Notes: generated by a model from the letters alone, not told the origin. A stretch of DNA of 64,000 nucleotides from Sphingomonas vulcanisoli (GCF_011761305.1 NZ_JAAOZC010000001.1:682001-746000); one strand, 5' to 3'; shown: positions 53,798 to 63,983, counted from the stretch's first letter. Numbers and translations: made by a program.

Positions 53798-55335
53798 CAG
53801 CGCGCCCCCTCGCCCGAGACAGGCTCGGCCGCGGGCTTGGCCGCGCCCTTCGCCAGACGGCTGTCGCCACCGGGCCAGGCCGGGTTCACGCGGCTCAGCA
53901 CGTAGCCCACATCCTTGCGCATCGGCGCCATGAAGCTCTCCGGATAGACGCCCATCCACATCACCACCGCGGCGATCGGCGCCAGCAGCAGCAGTTCGCG
54001 TGGGGAGAGATCGGACATCGCCGCGACATCGGGCTTATCGAGCGGCCCCTGCGCCACGCGGCGGAACAGATAGAGCATGTAGGCCGCGCCGAGGATGATA
54101 CCGGTGGTTGCGAAGAAGGCCGCCCAGGTCGAGGCGCCATAAATACCCATCATGCTCAGAAATTCACCGACGAAACCGCTCGTCCCCGGCAGGCCGACCG
54201 AGGCCATCGTGAACAGCAGGAAGAAGACCGCATAGCGCGGCATATTGTTGGCGACGCCGCCGTAGCGCGCGATCTCGCGCGTGTGCAGGCGATCGTAGAC
54301 CACGCCGACGCACAGGAAGAGCGCGCCCGAGACGAGGCCATGGCTCAGCATCACCAGCAGCGAACCCTCAAGCCCCTGCCGATTGAAGGCGAACAGGCCA
54401 AAAGTGACGAACGCCATATGCGCCACCGAAGAATAAGCGATCAGCTTCTTCATGTCCTGCTGCACCAGCGCGACGAGGCTGGTGTAAACGATCGCCACCG
54501 AAGACAGCAGCGCGATCAGCCAGAACAGTTGCGCCGAGGCTTGCGGGAACATCGGCAGCGAGAAGCGGATGAAGCCGTATCCGCCCATCTTGAGCAGCAC
54601 GCCGGCCAGGATCACCGAACCGGCAGTCGGCGCCTGGACGTGCGCATCGGGCAGCCAGGTGTGCACCGGCCACATCGGCATCTTCACCGCAAAGCTGCAG
54701 AAGAAGGCCAGGAACAGCAGGGTCTGAACGTGAACCGGGAAGTTGGTCGCCATCAGCACGGGGATGCTGGTCGAGTGCGCGTAATTCGCCATCCACAGCA
54801 TCGCGATCAGCATCACGATCGAGCCGAGCAAAGTGTAGAGGAAGAATTTGTAGCTGGCGTAGATGCGCTCGGCGCCGCCCCAGATGCCGATGATCAAATA
54901 CATCGGGATCAGGCCGGCTTCGAAGAAGATGTAGAACAGGAACAGATCCTGCGCCTCGAACACGCCGAGCATCAGCGTTTCCATGAACAGGAACGCCGCC
55001 ATATATTCGGGCACGCGCTTCTCGATCGCCTGCCAACTGGCGAGGATGCAGATCGGCATCAGGAACACCGAAAGCTCGATCAGCATCAGCGCGATACCAT
55101 CGATGCCCAGGCTCCAGCCGAAGCTGCCGAACAGGCCGATATGCTCCTGAAACTGCCACTGCGGGCCACCGATCTGATAGCCGGCCCACAGCACGATGCC
55201 GATCGCGAAGTTGACCAGCGTGGCGATCAGCGCAACCCAGCGCGCCGCTTTGGCATCGGCGAACAGGCAGGCAATCGCGCCCAGCATCGGCACGAGCAAG
55301 GTCAGCGTAAGAATGGGAAATCCGAGCTGGTTCAT
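53797..55335 (-). CDS. nuoM: NADH-quinone oxidoreductase subunit M
   Basis: This 512-residue antiporter-like membrane subunit has a buried glutamate in FFEAGLIPMYLIIGIWGG, and the typical VKMPMWPVHTWLPDAHVQAP and KKLIAYSSVAHMAFVTFGL motifs. It translocates protons together with NuoL and NuoN. The ATG at 55335 (MNQLGFPILT) starts two bases below the nuoL stop. A C-terminal cytoplasmic tail of about 35 residues rich in Ala and Pro is longer than in E. coli. Confidence 0.96.
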   Translation of the reverse strand: MNQLGFPILTLTLLVPMLGAIACLFADAKAARWVALIATLVNFAIGIVLWAGYQIGGPQWQFQEHIGLFGSFGWSLGIDGIALMLIELSVFLMPICILASWQAIEKRVPEYMAAFLFMETLMLGVFEAQDLFLFYIFFEAGLIPMYLIIGIWGGAERIYASYKFFLYTLLGSIVMLIAMLWMANYAHSTSIPVLMATNFPVHVQTLLFLAFFCSFAVKMPMWPVHTWLPDAHVQAPTAGSVILAGVLLKMGGYGFIRFSLPMFPQASAQLFWLIALLSSVAIVYTSLVALVQQDMKKLIAYSSVAHMAFVTFGLFAFNRQGLEGSLLVMLSHGLVSGALFLCVGVVYDRLHTREIARYGGVANNMPRYAVFFLLFTMASVGLPGTSGFVGEFLSMMGIYGASTWAAFFATTGIILGAAYMLYLFRRVAQGPLDKPDVAAMSDLSPRELLLLAPIAAVVMWMGVYPESFMAPMRKDVGYVLSRVNPAWPGGDSRLAKGAAKPAAEPVSGEGAR

Positions 55336-55336
55336 A

Positions 55337-57415
55337 TCAGATCGCCATCGCCCAGGTCGCGGCGGCGACAAGGCCGAGCAGCATCACCAGCGCATAGGTA
55401 TAGACATAGCCCGACTGCAGCTTGCGGCTGGCAACCGATCCCATCTGCACCAGCGCGGCCATGCCGTTTGGCCCGAAGCGATCGATCGTGCCTTGATCCC
55501 CGCGCTTCCGCAGGAAGCGACCGAGCGCGAAGGCGGGACGGACAAAGATAAGGTCGTACAATTCGTCAAAATACCATTTGTGCAGCAGGAACTGGTAGAG
55601 ACCGTTGAAGGTCGCGACGAAGCGGCGCGGCACGCTGGTATCCAGGATGTAGGCCCATAGCGCGATCACGAAGCCGGTGATCATCACGATCGAGGCCGAG
55701 AGCTTCACCCACATCGGCACATGCTCGACCGCTTCCATGAATTCATGATCGAAGGCGAGGCTGTGGTGCCAGAAAGCGCTGCCACCGGCGCCGATGAACG
55801 GCGTTGCGAAGATGAAACCCGCAAAGATTGCGCCGATCGTAAGCACGATCAGCGGGATCAGCATCGTCAGCGGGCTTTCGTGCGGATGATAGCCGAGCGT
55901 GCCATGCTTGACCTCATCGACACCGTGCGCATCGTGCGAAGGCTCCGAGCCTGCACCTTCGGCGGCAACATCATGGTGGTCATGCGCGTGATCGTCGTGC
56001 CCGTGGCCGTGCGCATCATGCACCGCATGCTGAATATGCTCCGAGCCCGCCCAGCGCGGTTTGCCGAAGAAGGTCAAGAAGATCAGCCGCCACGAATAGA
56101 AGCTGGTCAGCAGTGCCGCCGTCACACCCACCGCGAAGGCGATACCGCCCGCCGTCGTGCCGCGCGCATAGGCCGCCTCAATGATCGCATCCTTTGAATA
56201 GAAGCCCGCGAAGCCGAACAGATCCTCGATGCCGACACCGGTGATCGCCAGCGTGCCCGCCATCATCGCCCAGAAGGTCAGCGGGATGGATTTCCGCAAG
56301 CCTCCATAGAAGCGCATGTCCTGTTCGTGGTGCATCGCATGGATCACCGATCCGGCACCAAGGAACAGCAGGGCCTTGAAGAAAGCGTGCGTGAACAGGT
56401 GGAACATCGCGGCGCCATAGGCACCCACGCCCGCTGCGAAGAACATGTAGCCGAGCTGTGAGCAGGTTGAATAAGCGATCACGCGCTTGATGTCGGTCTG
56501 CACGGTGCCGACCGTCGCGGCGAACAGGCAGGTCGCGGCGCCCACGTACGTAACTACGGTCAGCGCGGTCGGACTCACCTGGAACATCGGCGAAAGGCGG
56601 CAGACCATGAAGACGCCCGCCGTCACCATCGTCGCGGCGTGGATCAGTGCGGAGACGGGCGTCGGGCCCTCCATCGCGTCCGGCAGCCAGGTGTGCAGGC
56701 CGAGCTGCGCAGACTTGCCCATCGCGCCGATGAACAGCAGCAGGCAGAGCAAGGTCATCGTATCGACGCGGCCGCCGAGGAAGCCGATCGTGCTCCCCGC
56801 CATGCCCGGGGCTGCGGCGAGGATCGCGGGGATCGAGACGGTGTGGAACACCAAAAAGGTGCCGAAGATGCCGAGCGAGAAGCCGAAATCGCCGACGCGG
56901 TTGACGACGAACGCCTTGATCGCCGCCGCCTGCGCGCTGGGCTTCTCATACCAGAAACCGATCAGCAGATAGGAAGCCAGGCCGACGCCTTCCCAGCCAA
57001 AGAACATCTGAATGAGGTTGTCGCTGGTGACGAGCATCAGCATCGCGAAGGTGAACAGCGAAAGGTAGCTGAAGAAGCGCGGCTGCGAGGGATCCTCGGC
57101 CATATAGCCCCAGCTATACAGGTGGACGAGCGCCGAGACGCTGGTGATCACTACCAGCATCACCGCCGTCAGCGCATCGACACGTAGCGCCCAATCGACC
57201 TGCAGATCGCCCGAGGTAATGAAGCTCAGCACCTTGATGACATGCGCTTCGCTGTCCCCGGTCAGGAAGCCGACGAAGATCGGCCACGCCAGCGCGCACG
57301 ATGCGAACAGGCAGGCGGTCGTCACCAGCTTCGCCGGCACATTGCCGATCGCGCGATTGCCCAACCCCGCGATGGCGGCGGCAAGCAACGGCAGGAAAAC
57401 GAGAAGCGTGATCAC
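55337..57415 (-). CDS. nuoL: NADH-quinone oxidoreductase subunit L, with a His-rich loop
   Basis: The 692-residue membrane subunit includes the characteristic [20 protein letters not shown] and [19 protein letters not shown] motifs and a long lateral helix at the C-terminal end. Between helices, near residues 460-505, there is a hydrophilic insert with many His and Asp ([16 protein letters not shown]), absent from the 613-residue E. coli protein. Start GTG at 57415 ([11 protein letters not shown]) uses a GGAGAGGG site that is the end of an intergenic repeat. It precedes nuoM by one base. Confidence 0.96.
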   Translation of the reverse strand: MITLLVFLPLLAAAIAGLGNRAIGNVPAKLVTTACLFASCALAWPIFVGFLTGDSEAHVIKVLSFITSGDLQVDWALRVDALTAVMLVVITSVSALVHLYSWGYMAEDPSQPRFFSYLSLFTFAMLMLVTSDNLIQMFFGWEGVGLASYLLIGFWYEKPSAQAAAIKAFVVNRVGDFGFSLGIFGTFLVFHTVSIPAILAAAPGMAGSTIGFLGGRVDTMTLLCLLLFIGAMGKSAQLGLHTWLPDAMEGPTPVSALIHAATMVTAGVFMVCRLSPMFQVSPTALTVVTYVGAATCLFAATVGTVQTDIKRVIAYSTCSQLGYMFFAAGVGAYGAAMFHLFTHAFFKALLFLGAGSVIHAMHHEQDMRFYGGLRKSIPLTFWAMMAGTLAITGVGIEDLFGFAGFYSKDAIIEAAYARGTTAGGIAFAVGVTAALLTSFYSWRLIFLTFFGKPRWAGSEHIQHAVHDAHGHGHDDHAHDHHDVAAEGAGSEPSHDAHGVDEVKHGTLGYHPHESPLTMLIPLIVLTIGAIFAGFIFATPFIGAGGSAFWHHSLAFDHEFMEAVEHVPMWVKLSASIVMITGFVIALWAYILDTSVPRRFVATFNGLYQFLLHKWYFDELYDLIFVRPAFALGRFLRKRGDQGTIDRFGPNGMAALVQMGSVASRKLQSGYVYTYALVMLLGLVAAATWAMAI

Positions 57416-57423
57416 CTAAAGCC

Positions 57424-57430
57424 CTCTCCC
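57424..57430 (-). promoter_or_regulatory. nuoL ribosome-binding site formed by the end of a repeat
   Basis: On the minus strand GGGAGAGGG ends six bases (CTTTAG) before the GTG at 57415. It is the distal arm of the family E repeat. Confidence 0.6.
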
Positions 57431-57497
57431 TTGAGGGAGAGGGTTGGGTGAGGGTGAACCGCCGTCGATAGGGTCAGCTCGGGCTTCGCCCTCGCCG

Positions 57498-57735
57498 CCC
57501 CCCCCCCCCCCCCCCCCCCCCCCGCCGGGGGGGGGGGGGGGGGGGGGGGGGGGCAGACCAGCAAAGAGGGGGGAGCCCCCCCCCCCCCCCCACGCGAAAA
57601 AACACACCCCCCCCCCCCGCCCCCGCGCGGGCTCCCCCCCCCCGCCGGGGGGGGGGCCCCACCCCCCGCTTTAAACCCCCCCCCCCCAACCCCCCCCCCC
57701 CCCCCCCCGGGGGGGTGGGGGTGGGGGGGGGGCCC
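57498..57735. other. Low-complexity poly-C / poly-G block, probable sequence artefact
   Basis: A run of 26 C (57498-57523), GCC and 27 G (57527-57553) is followed by further C-rich and G-rich runs up to 57735. Such blocks are foreign to the surrounding sequence and contain no coding signal. They sit exactly where a hairpin repeat should be, between two identical 39-base flanks. A sequencing or assembly fault at a strong hairpin is the best explanation. Confidence 0.75.
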
Positions 57736-57832
57736 ACCGCCGTCGATAGGGTCAGCTCGGGCTTCGCCCTCGCCCCCTCACCCCAACCCTCTCCCCAGCG
57801 GGGAGAGGGAGTGTAGGTCGCTTGCAGCACCA

Positions 57833-58138
57833 TCACCCCTTCATCCGATTGACGTCATCCACGGCGATCGTGCCGCGGCTGCGGAAATAGATCACCAGGA
57901 TCGCGAGCCCGATCGCCGCCTCGCCCGCCGCCACGGTCAACACGAACATCGCGAACACCTGTCCCACCAGATCATGCAGATAGGCGGAGAAAGCGACGAG
58001 ATTGATGTTCACGCTGAGCAGGATCAGCTCGATCGCCATCAGGATGATGATCAGATTCTTACGATTGAGGAAGATGCCGAACACCCCCGTGCCGAACAGG
58101 ATCGCCGAGACGGTCAGATAATGCGTAAGCCCGATCAC
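57833..58138 (-). CDS. nuoK: NADH-quinone oxidoreductase subunit K
   Basis: The 101-residue subunit has three membrane helices and the two buried glutamates in [12 protein letters not shown] and [12 protein letters not shown] needed for proton movement. GTG at 58138 is the start ([10 protein letters not shown]). It follows nuoJ after a family B repeat and is separated from nuoL by the artefact-bearing repeat. Confidence 0.96.
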   Translation of the reverse strand: MIGLTHYLTVSAILFGTGVFGIFLNRKNLIIILMAIELILLSVNINLVAFSAYLHDLVGQVFAMFVLTVAAGEAAIGLAILVIYFRSRGTIAVDDVNRMKG

Positions 58139-58153
58139 AGGGTCCGGCCTTTT

Positions 58154-58233
58154 CCGTTTGTGTCGAGCGAAGTCGAGACACGTTTGTCCTCGCCGCCCGT
58201 GACACGTCCCTCGACGTCGCTCGGGACGAACGG
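58154..58233. repeat. Intergenic inverted repeat, family B copy 2
   Basis: Arms CCGTTTGTGTCGAGCGAAGTC and GACGTCGCTCGGGACGAACGG; 80 bp. It lies in the nuoJ-nuoK gap and so is transcribed inside the operon. Confidence 0.8.
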
Positions 58234-58247
58234 GTTAGGAAGGCCAA

Positions 58248-58856
58248 TCACAGCTCGACTCCCTGGCCGACGGGCGGCTGCGTGTTGCGCGTCGCATCCT
58301 GCGGGCGGCGCATATTCTGGTGCGAGACGTTCTGGCTGCGCACATCGCCGCGCTTGCGATGCGTCAGCACGATCGCCCCGATCAGGGCAACGAGCAGCAC
58401 CAGCCCCGCGCCCTCAAAGATGTAGAGGTAGCGCGTGTAGATCAGGATGCCGAGCGCCTGGATATTGGGGACGGTCTCAGGCGTGGGCGCGGTGCCGGAA
58501 AGCGAAAGGCCGCCCGCATTCCAAGCGCTTTCGGCAAAGATGATCTCCGCCGCCAGCAGCGCAACCAAGGCGATGCCGAGCGGCAAATAGCGCGCAAAGC
58601 CCGTGCGCAATTCAGCAAAATCGATGTCGAGCATCATCACGACGAACAGGAACAACACCGCGACCGCGCCAACATAGACGATCACCAGCAGCATCGCGAT
58701 GAACTCGGCACCGACCAGCACCATCAGCCCCGCCGCGTTGAAAAAGGCGAGGATCAACCACAGCACGCTGTGTACCGGATTGCGCGCGGTGACGCACAGC
58801 ACGCCGGACACGCACGTGACGATCGCGAACAAGTAGAAAGCGAGAATCTGGACCAC
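58248..58856 (-). CDS. nuoJ: NADH-quinone oxidoreductase subunit J
   Basis: The 202-residue membrane subunit has five helices: FYLFAIVTCVSGVLCVTARN, SVLWLILAFFNAAGLMVLVGAEFIAMLLVIVYVGAV, the latter containing the pi-bulge helix that links quinone chemistry to proton pumping. The C-terminal 30 residues are soluble and polar. Start GTG at 58856. nuoI stops nine bases upstream. Confidence 0.94.
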   Translation of the reverse strand: MVQILAFYLFAIVTCVSGVLCVTARNPVHSVLWLILAFFNAAGLMVLVGAEFIAMLLVIVYVGAVAVLFLFVVMMLDIDFAELRTGFARYLPLGIALVALLAAEIIFAESAWNAGGLSLSGTAPTPETVPNIQALGILIYTRYLYIFEGAGLVLLVALIGAIVLTHRKRGDVRSQNVSHQNMRRPQDATRNTQPPVGQGVEL

Positions 58857-58865
58857 CGGGCGCGC

Positions 58866-59351
58866 CTATCGATACGGCGCATCGGCGGCAAGATTGGCCG
58901 CGATCGCCCGCTCCCAGCGATCGCCGTTCGCGATCAGCTTGGCTTTGTCGTAGATCAATTCCTCGCGCGTCTCGGTCGAATATTCGAAGTTCGGCCCCTC
59001 GACGATCGCATCCACCGGGCACGCTTCCTGGCAGAAGCCGCAATAGATGCACTTGGTCATATCGATATCGTAGCGCGTCGTGCGGCGGCTGCCGTCGGCG
59101 CGCGGCTCGGCCTCGATCGTGATCGCCTGCGCGGGGCAGATCGCCTCGCACAGCTTGCACGCGATGCAGCGCTCCTCGCCGTTGGGATAACGGCGCAGCG
59201 CATGCTCGCCGCGAAAGCGTGGGCTCAGCGGGTTCTTCTCGAACGGATAATTGATCGTCGCCTTCGCCTTGAAGAAGTAGCGCAGCGTCTTGGCGTGCGC
59301 CTTGACGAACTCCCAGAGGGTGAACGATTTAACGTAATAAGCGAGGCTCAT
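58866..59351 (-). CDS. nuoI: NADH-quinone oxidoreductase subunit I
   Basis: The 161-residue peripheral subunit carries two 4Fe-4S clusters (N6a and N6b) with ligands in [14 protein letters not shown] and [15 protein letters not shown]. The N-terminal helix ([13 protein letters not shown]) contacts the membrane arm. The ATG at 59351 overlaps the nuoH stop. Length matches alphaproteobacterial NuoI. Confidence 0.97.
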   Translation of the reverse strand: MSLAYYVKSFTLWEFVKAHAKTLRYFFKAKATINYPFEKNPLSPRFRGEHALRRYPNGEERCIACKLCEAICPAQAITIEAEPRADGSRRTTRYDIDMTKCIYCGFCQEACPVDAIVEGPNFEYSTETREELIYDKAKLIANGDRWERAIAANLAADAPYR

Positions 59352-60397
59352 GGGTGCATCCCATAGCGAGTAAGCATCAGATAGCCCGATACGAGGAAGA
59401 CCCAGATCAGCGACAGCGGCAGGAAGATCTTCCAGCCGAGCCGCATCAGCTGATCATAGCGATAGCGCGGCACCGTCGCCTTGACCCAGCTGAAGATGAA
59501 GAAGCAGAACAGAATCTTGGCGAACAGCCAGAGGATGCCCGGAATATAATAAAGCGGCGCCCAATCGACTGGCGGCAACCATCCGCCCCAGAACAACGTG
59601 GCGTTCAGCGCGCACATCAGCAGCACGTTGCCATATTCGCCCAGCCAGAAGAGCGCGAAGCTCATCGACGAATATTCGGTCTGATAGCCGGCGACGATTT
59701 CGCTCTCCGCCTCGGTCAGATCGAACGGCGCGCGCTGCGTCTCGGCCATCGAGGAGATCAGGAACACCACCGCCATCGGGAACAGCAAAGGATTGAGCGC
59801 GTAGAAGTTGATGAAGCCGAAGATATGCCCGCGCTGCGCCTCGACGATGGCGTTCAGGTTGAAGCTCCCCGTCCACAGCACGACCGTGACCAGCACGAAG
59901 CCGATCGAGACTTCGTAGCTCACCATCTGCGCGGCGGCGCGGATCGCGGAATAGAAGGGATATTTGGAGTTGGAAGCCCAGCCCGAAAGGATGATCCCGT
60001 AAACGCCGAGTGAGCTGACCGCGAGAATGTAGAGCAGGCCGACGTTGATGTTGGCCAGCACCGCTTTCGGCCCGAACGGGATCACCGCCCAGGCGGCGAG
60101 CGCCACCGTAAAGGTGATGATCGGCGCGATAAGGAACAGCCCGCGATTGGCCGCGGACGGGATGATCGTCTCCTGCAGGAAGACTTTGAGGCCATCCGCG
60201 AAGCTCTGCAGCAGCCCGAACGGGCCGACGACATTGGGCCCGCGCCGCAGCGCCATCGCCGCCCAGATCTTGCGATCGGCATAGATGATCATCGCCACCG
60301 CCAGCATCAGCGGCAGCGCGATCACCAGGATATCGATGATCGTCGCGACGAAATAGGCGCCGCCATAGGGCAGGACGCCGGTAAACCAGGAGATCAT
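59348..60397 (-). CDS. nuoH: NADH-quinone oxidoreductase subunit H
   Basis: The 349-residue membrane subunit forms the quinone cavity with NuoB and NuoD. Visible features are [44 protein letters not shown] and the acidic quinone-site loop [12 protein letters not shown]-type. ATG at 60397 is served by a GGAGG eight bases upstream, from a family C repeat. The longer upstream frame is antisense-like and rejected. Confidence 0.96.
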   Translation of the reverse strand: MISWFTGVLPYGGAYFVATIIDILVIALPLMLAVAMIIYADRKIWAAMALRRGPNVVGPFGLLQSFADGLKVFLQETIIPSAANRGLFLIAPIITFTVALAAWAVIPFGPKAVLANINVGLLYILAVSSLGVYGIILSGWASNSKYPFYSAIRAAAQMVSYEVSIGFVLVTVVLWTGSFNLNAIVEAQRGHIFGFINFYALNPLLFPMAVVFLISSMAETQRAPFDLTEAESEIVAGYQTEYSSMSFALFWLGEYGNVLLMCALNATLFWGGWLPPVDWAPLYYIPGILWLFAKILFCFFIFSWVKATVPRYRYDQLMRLGWKIFLPLSLIWVFLVSGYLMLTRYGMHP

Positions 60398-60405
60398 AGT
60401 ATGAT

Positions 60406-60410
60406 CCTCC
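60406..60410 (-). promoter_or_regulatory. nuoH Shine-Dalgarno formed by the end of a repeat
   Basis: On the minus strand GGAGG (60410-60406) is eight bases before the nuoH ATG at 60397 and is the terminal arm of the family C repeat. Confidence 0.65.
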
Positions 60411-60529
60411 CCGGCACGGGGAGGGGGACCGTGCGCAGCATGGTGGAGGGGGCGTGAGGTAAGGCGGAGCGCTCGTCGAGAGCCCCCTCCGTCAGGCCTG
60501 CAGCCTGCCACCTCCCCGTCCCGGGGAGG
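60406..60529. repeat. Intergenic inverted repeat, family C copy 4
   Basis: CCTCCCCGGCACGGGGAGG at the left and CCTCCCCGTCCCGGGGAGG at the right, with an inner GGTGGAGGGGGC / GCCCCCTCC pair. It fills the nuoG-nuoH gap of 148 bases. Confidence 0.82.
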
Positions 60530-60545
60530 ATCTTACAGCAGCCCA

Positions 60546-62549
60546 TCACTCTGCCGCCTCCGCAAAGGCTTCGCCGTGGATCAGTTCGGCCGAACAGCGC
60601 TGCATCGTCTCGCTGGCGCGGGCAATGGCGTTGGTCAGGTAGAAGTCCTTCATCGGATAGCTGACCGGGCCGCTGGCGGCGGCATCCAGCTTCGGCGGCG
60701 CCCATTCGTAACCGGCGAGTTCACCGATACGCCCAAGCGCCGGCACCTCTTCGGCCATCTTCGCCCGCAGCCCATCAAGCGTATCGAACGGCAGCGTGTG
60801 GCCCAGCACTTCGGACAGCGCCCGGAAGATCGCCCAATCCTCGCGCGCGTCGCCCGGCGGGAAGACGGCGCGATCGCCGCGCTGGACGCGGCCCTCAAGG
60901 TTCACCCAGGTGCCGCTCTTCTCGGAATAGGCCGCGCCCGGCAGGATCACATCCGCCATCGCCGCGCCCTTGTCGCCATGATGGCCGACATAGACCTTGA
61001 AGCTGCCATCGAGCACGCCGGGCTGCACGTCCTCGGCGCCAAGCAGGAAGACGAGCTTCGGCGCCGCCTTGGCGACATCGGCCATGCCGTTCGGCTGCGC
61101 ATAGCCAAGCATCAGCCCGCCCATCCGCGCGGCAGAGAAATGCAGCGCATTATAACCGTTCCAGCCATCCTGAATCAGGCCAAGCGTTTCGACCAGCGCC
61201 AGGCTGGCACCCTGCCCCTTGGTCATCGCGCCGCCGCCGATGATCAGCGCCGGCCGCGCCGCCTTGCCGAACGCCTCGGTCACCCCATCGGGCAGCTTAG
61301 CGAGCAAGCCAAGATCGTTGCCCAGCCATTCGACCGGATAGGTAAGATCGATCTCCTCGCCGATCCCGAACACCTTGGCGCCGCGCTTCACCGCCTTGCG
61401 GATGCGCGTGTTGACCAACGGCGCTTCCCAGCGGACGTTGGTGCCGATCAGCAGGATCGCGTCGGCGGTCTCGATGCCCGCGATCGTCGAATTGAAATTC
61501 ACCGCCGCCAGGTTGGACGTATCGTAGCTCAAGCCATTGTCGCGGCCTTCGAGCACGCTCGATCCCATCGACCGCAGCAGCGCCTTAGCCGCGTATAGTG
61601 TCTCGCAATCGACCAGCGCACCGGACACCGCCGCGACCCTCGCGCCCGCATCCACCGCCTTGATCGCCGCGAACGCCTCGCCCCAGCTGGCAGGCACGAG
61701 CTTGCCATCCTTGCGGACATAAGGCTTGTCGAGCCGCTTGCGGACAAGGCCATCGACGGCATGGCGCGTCTTGTCCGACGCCCACTCCTCGTTCACGTCC
61801 TCGTTGACGCGCGGCAGCGCGCGCAGCACCTGACGGCCCCGGCTATCGAGCCGGATGTTGGTGCCGACCGCATCCATCACGTCGATCGCGAAAGTCTTCT
61901 TGAGCTCCCACGGCCGCGCCTCGAAGGCATAAGGCTTGGAGGTCAGCGCGCCGACCGGGCAAAGATCGACGACATTGCCCGAAAGTTCGCTCGTCACCGC
62001 CTTTTCCAGATAGGAGGTGATCTGCATATTCTCGCCGCGATACAGCGCGCCGATTTCCTCGACCCCCGCCACTTCCTCGGCGAAGCGCACGCAGCGGGTG
62101 CACTGGATGCAGCGGGTCATGACCGTCTTGACGATCGGGCCCATATATTTCTCGGTCACCGCCCGCTTGTTCTCGATGAAGCGGGTGTGGCCGCGCCCGT
62201 AAGCCAGGCTCTGGTCCTGCAGATCACACTCGCCGCCCTGATCACAGATCGGGCAATCGAGCGGATGATTGATCAGCAGGAATTCCATCATGCCTTCACG
62301 GGCATGTTTCACCATCGGCGTGTTGGTGAAGACCTCCTGCTTGTCGGCGGCGGGCAGCGCGCAACTCGCCTGAGGCTTGGGCGGCCCCGGCTTCACCTCG
62401 ACAAGACACATCCGGCAATTGCCCGCAATGCTCAGCCGCTCATGATAACAAAAACGCGGAATCTCCTTCCCCGCGGCCTCGCAAGCCTGGAGCACGGTGG
62501 CGCCCTGCGGCACCTCCACTTCGATTCCATCGACGGTGAGTATGGGCAT
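60546..62549 (-). CDS. nuoG: NADH-quinone oxidoreductase subunit G
   Basis: The 667-residue subunit carries a 2Fe-2S cluster (N-terminal CYHERLSIAGNCRMCLVEV plus SCAL) and 4Fe-4S clusters (the His-ligand site LDCPICDQGGECDLQ and MTRCIQCTRCVRF ... VDLCPVGAL). The rest is a molybdopterin-oxidoreductase-like fold that has lost its cofactor. Start MPILTVDGIEVEV at 62549 is only five bases after the nuoF stop. Confidence 0.96.
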   Translation of the reverse strand: MPILTVDGIEVEVPQGATVLQACEAAGKEIPRFCYHERLSIAGNCRMCLVEVKPGPPKPQASCALPAADKQEVFTNTPMVKHAREGMMEFLLINHPLDCPICDQGGECDLQDQSLAYGRGHTRFIENKRAVTEKYMGPIVKTVMTRCIQCTRCVRFAEEVAGVEEIGALYRGENMQITSYLEKAVTSELSGNVVDLCPVGALTSKPYAFEARPWELKKTFAIDVMDAVGTNIRLDSRGRQVLRALPRVNEDVNEEWASDKTRHAVDGLVRKRLDKPYVRKDGKLVPASWGEAFAAIKAVDAGARVAAVSGALVDCETLYAAKALLRSMGSSVLEGRDNGLSYDTSNLAAVNFNSTIAGIETADAILLIGTNVRWEAPLVNTRIRKAVKRGAKVFGIGEEIDLTYPVEWLGNDLGLLAKLPDGVTEAFGKAARPALIIGGGAMTKGQGASLALVETLGLIQDGWNGYNALHFSAARMGGLMLGYAQPNGMADVAKAAPKLVFLLGAEDVQPGVLDGSFKVYVGHHGDKGAAMADVILPGAAYSEKSGTWVNLEGRVQRGDRAVFPPGDAREDWAIFRALSEVLGHTLPFDTLDGLRAKMAEEVPALGRIGELAGYEWAPPKLDAAASGPVSYPMKDFYLTNAIARASETMQRCSAELIHGEAFAEAAE

Positions 62550-62553
62550 CTTG

Positions 62554-63858
62554 TTACTCCGCCGCGACGGCGAGAGGCTCGCCGCGACGTTCACTGATCC
62601 GCCGCTCGATCTCGGGGCGGAAATGTTTGATCAGGCCCTGGATCGGCCAGGCGGCGGCGTCGCCGAGCGCGCAGATCGAATGGCCTTCGACCTGCTTGGT
62701 GACCTGCTGCAGCAGATCGATCTCGTGCATCTCGGCCTCGCCGCTGCGCAGCCGCTCCATCACGCGCCACATCCAGCCGGTGCCTTCGCGGCACGGGGTG
62801 CACTGGCCGCAGCTCTCATGCTTGTAGAAATAGCTGATGCGGCTGATTGCGCGGACGATGTCGGTGGATTTGTCCATGACGATCACCGCCGCCGTGCCGA
62901 GGCCCGAGCCGACATCGCGCAGGCCATCGAAATCCATCGGCGCGTCCATGATCTGCGCGGCGGGCACCAGCGGCACCGAAGAGCCGCCGGGGATCACCGC
63001 GAGCAGATTGTCCCAGCCGCCGCGGATGCCGCCGGCGTGCTTCTCGATCAGTTCGCGGAAGCTGATCCCCATCGCCTCTTCGACGACGGTCGGCGTATTC
63101 ACATGGCCGCTGATCTGGAAGAGCTTGGTGCCCTGGTTCTTTTCGCGGCCGATGCCGGCGAACCACGCCGCACCGCGCCGCAAAATCGTCGGCACTACGG
63201 CGATCGATTCGACATTGTTCACCGTCGTCGGGCAGCCATAAAGGCCGACGCCCGCCGGGAAAGGCGGCTTCAGGCGCGGCTGGCCCTTTTTCCCTTCGAG
63301 GCTCTCGATCTGCGCGGTTTCCTCGCCGCAAATATAGGCCCCGGCGCCACGGTGGACGAAGACATCGAAATCATAGCCCGACCCGGCGGCATTCTTGCCG
63401 AGGAAGCCCTTGGCGTAGGCCTGCTCCACCGCCGCGAAGAGATTCTCGGCCTCACGGATGAACTCGCCGCGGATGTAGATGTAGGCGGCGCGCGCGCGCA
63501 TCGCGAAGCCCGCGATCAGCGCACCTTCCAGCAGCTTGTGCGGATCGTGGCGCAGGATCTCGCGGTCCTTGCACGAGCCGGGCTCTGATTCATCGGCGTT
63601 GATCAGCAGGAAGCTTGGCTTACCGGGCTTCTGCTCCTTGGGCATGAAGCTCCACTTCATGCCGGTCGGAAAGCCCGCGCCGCCGCGCCCGCGCAGGCCG
63701 CTGGCCTTGATATCCTCGATGATCTGGTCCTGCCCACGGACCATCAGATCCTTGGTATTGTCCCAGTCGCCGCGCTTCATCGCGCCTTCTACGCCCCAAT
63801 CCTGGAAGCCGTAGATGTTGGTGAAGATGCGATCCTTGTCGTCGATCGAGGCAATCAT
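62554..63858 (-). CDS. nuoF: NADH-quinone oxidoreductase subunit F
   Basis: The 434-residue subunit binds NADH, FMN and one 4Fe-4S cluster. Motifs are [16 protein letters not shown] (NADH), [14 protein letters not shown] (FMN), and [15 protein letters not shown] (cluster ligands). Start [12 protein letters not shown] at 63858 has AAGGGA upstream; the open frame extends further up but without homology. nuoE to nuoA would lie outside the right edge. Confidence 0.96.
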   Translation of the reverse strand: MIASIDDKDRIFTNIYGFQDWGVEGAMKRGDWDNTKDLMVRGQDQIIEDIKASGLRGRGGAGFPTGMKWSFMPKEQKPGKPSFLLINADESEPGSCKDREILRHDPHKLLEGALIAGFAMRARAAYIYIRGEFIREAENLFAAVEQAYAKGFLGKNAAGSGYDFDVFVHRGAGAYICGEETAQIESLEGKKGQPRLKPPFPAGVGLYGCPTTVNNVESIAVVPTILRRGAAWFAGIGREKNQGTKLFQISGHVNTPTVVEEAMGISFRELIEKHAGGIRGGWDNLLAVIPGGSSVPLVPAAQIMDAPMDFDGLRDVGSGLGTAAVIVMDKSTDIVRAISRISYFYKHESCGQCTPCREGTGWMWRVMERLRSGEAEMHEIDLLQQVTKQVEGHSICALGDAAAWPIQGLIKHFRPEIERRISERRGEPLAVAAE

Positions 63859-63875
63859 GGGCGCGTTCCCTTTAG

Positions 63876-63983
63876 CCCTCTCCCCTTGTGGGAGAGGGTT
63901 GGGAGAGGGGTTCCCGCATTGGATAGGGCAGAGCTCGGCTGCACCATCGCACACCCCTCTCCCCAGCCTTTGCGGGCGAGTGT
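63876..63983. repeat. Intergenic inverted repeat, family E copy 3 (right arm degenerate)
   Basis: Left arm CCCTCTCCCCTTGTGGGAGA is clear; the right arm (CCCCTCTCCCCAGCCTTTGC and following) is degenerate. It shares the inner GGATAGGGCAGAGCTCGG region with the family. It is upstream of nuoF. Confidence 0.6.

Larger units (their letters stand above)
57422..57809. repeat. Family E inverted repeat interrupted by poly-C/poly-G sequence
   Basis: The outer parts (57422-57457 and 57775-57809) match other family E copies (CCCTCTCCCTTGAGGGAGAG at the left, CTCTCCCCAGCGGGGAGAGG at the right). Between them the identical 39-base segment at 57458-57496 recurs at 57736-57774. The 239 bases in between are almost pure C and G homopolymers. 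If one copy and the intervening part were removed, a usual repeat of about 110 bp would remain. This stretch holds no gene. Confidence 0.8.

Noticed and set aside
57416-57836. Plus and minus ORFs of poly-proline or poly-glycine
   Set aside because: They are simply translations of the C and G homopolymer block and have no homology, start site or codon bias.
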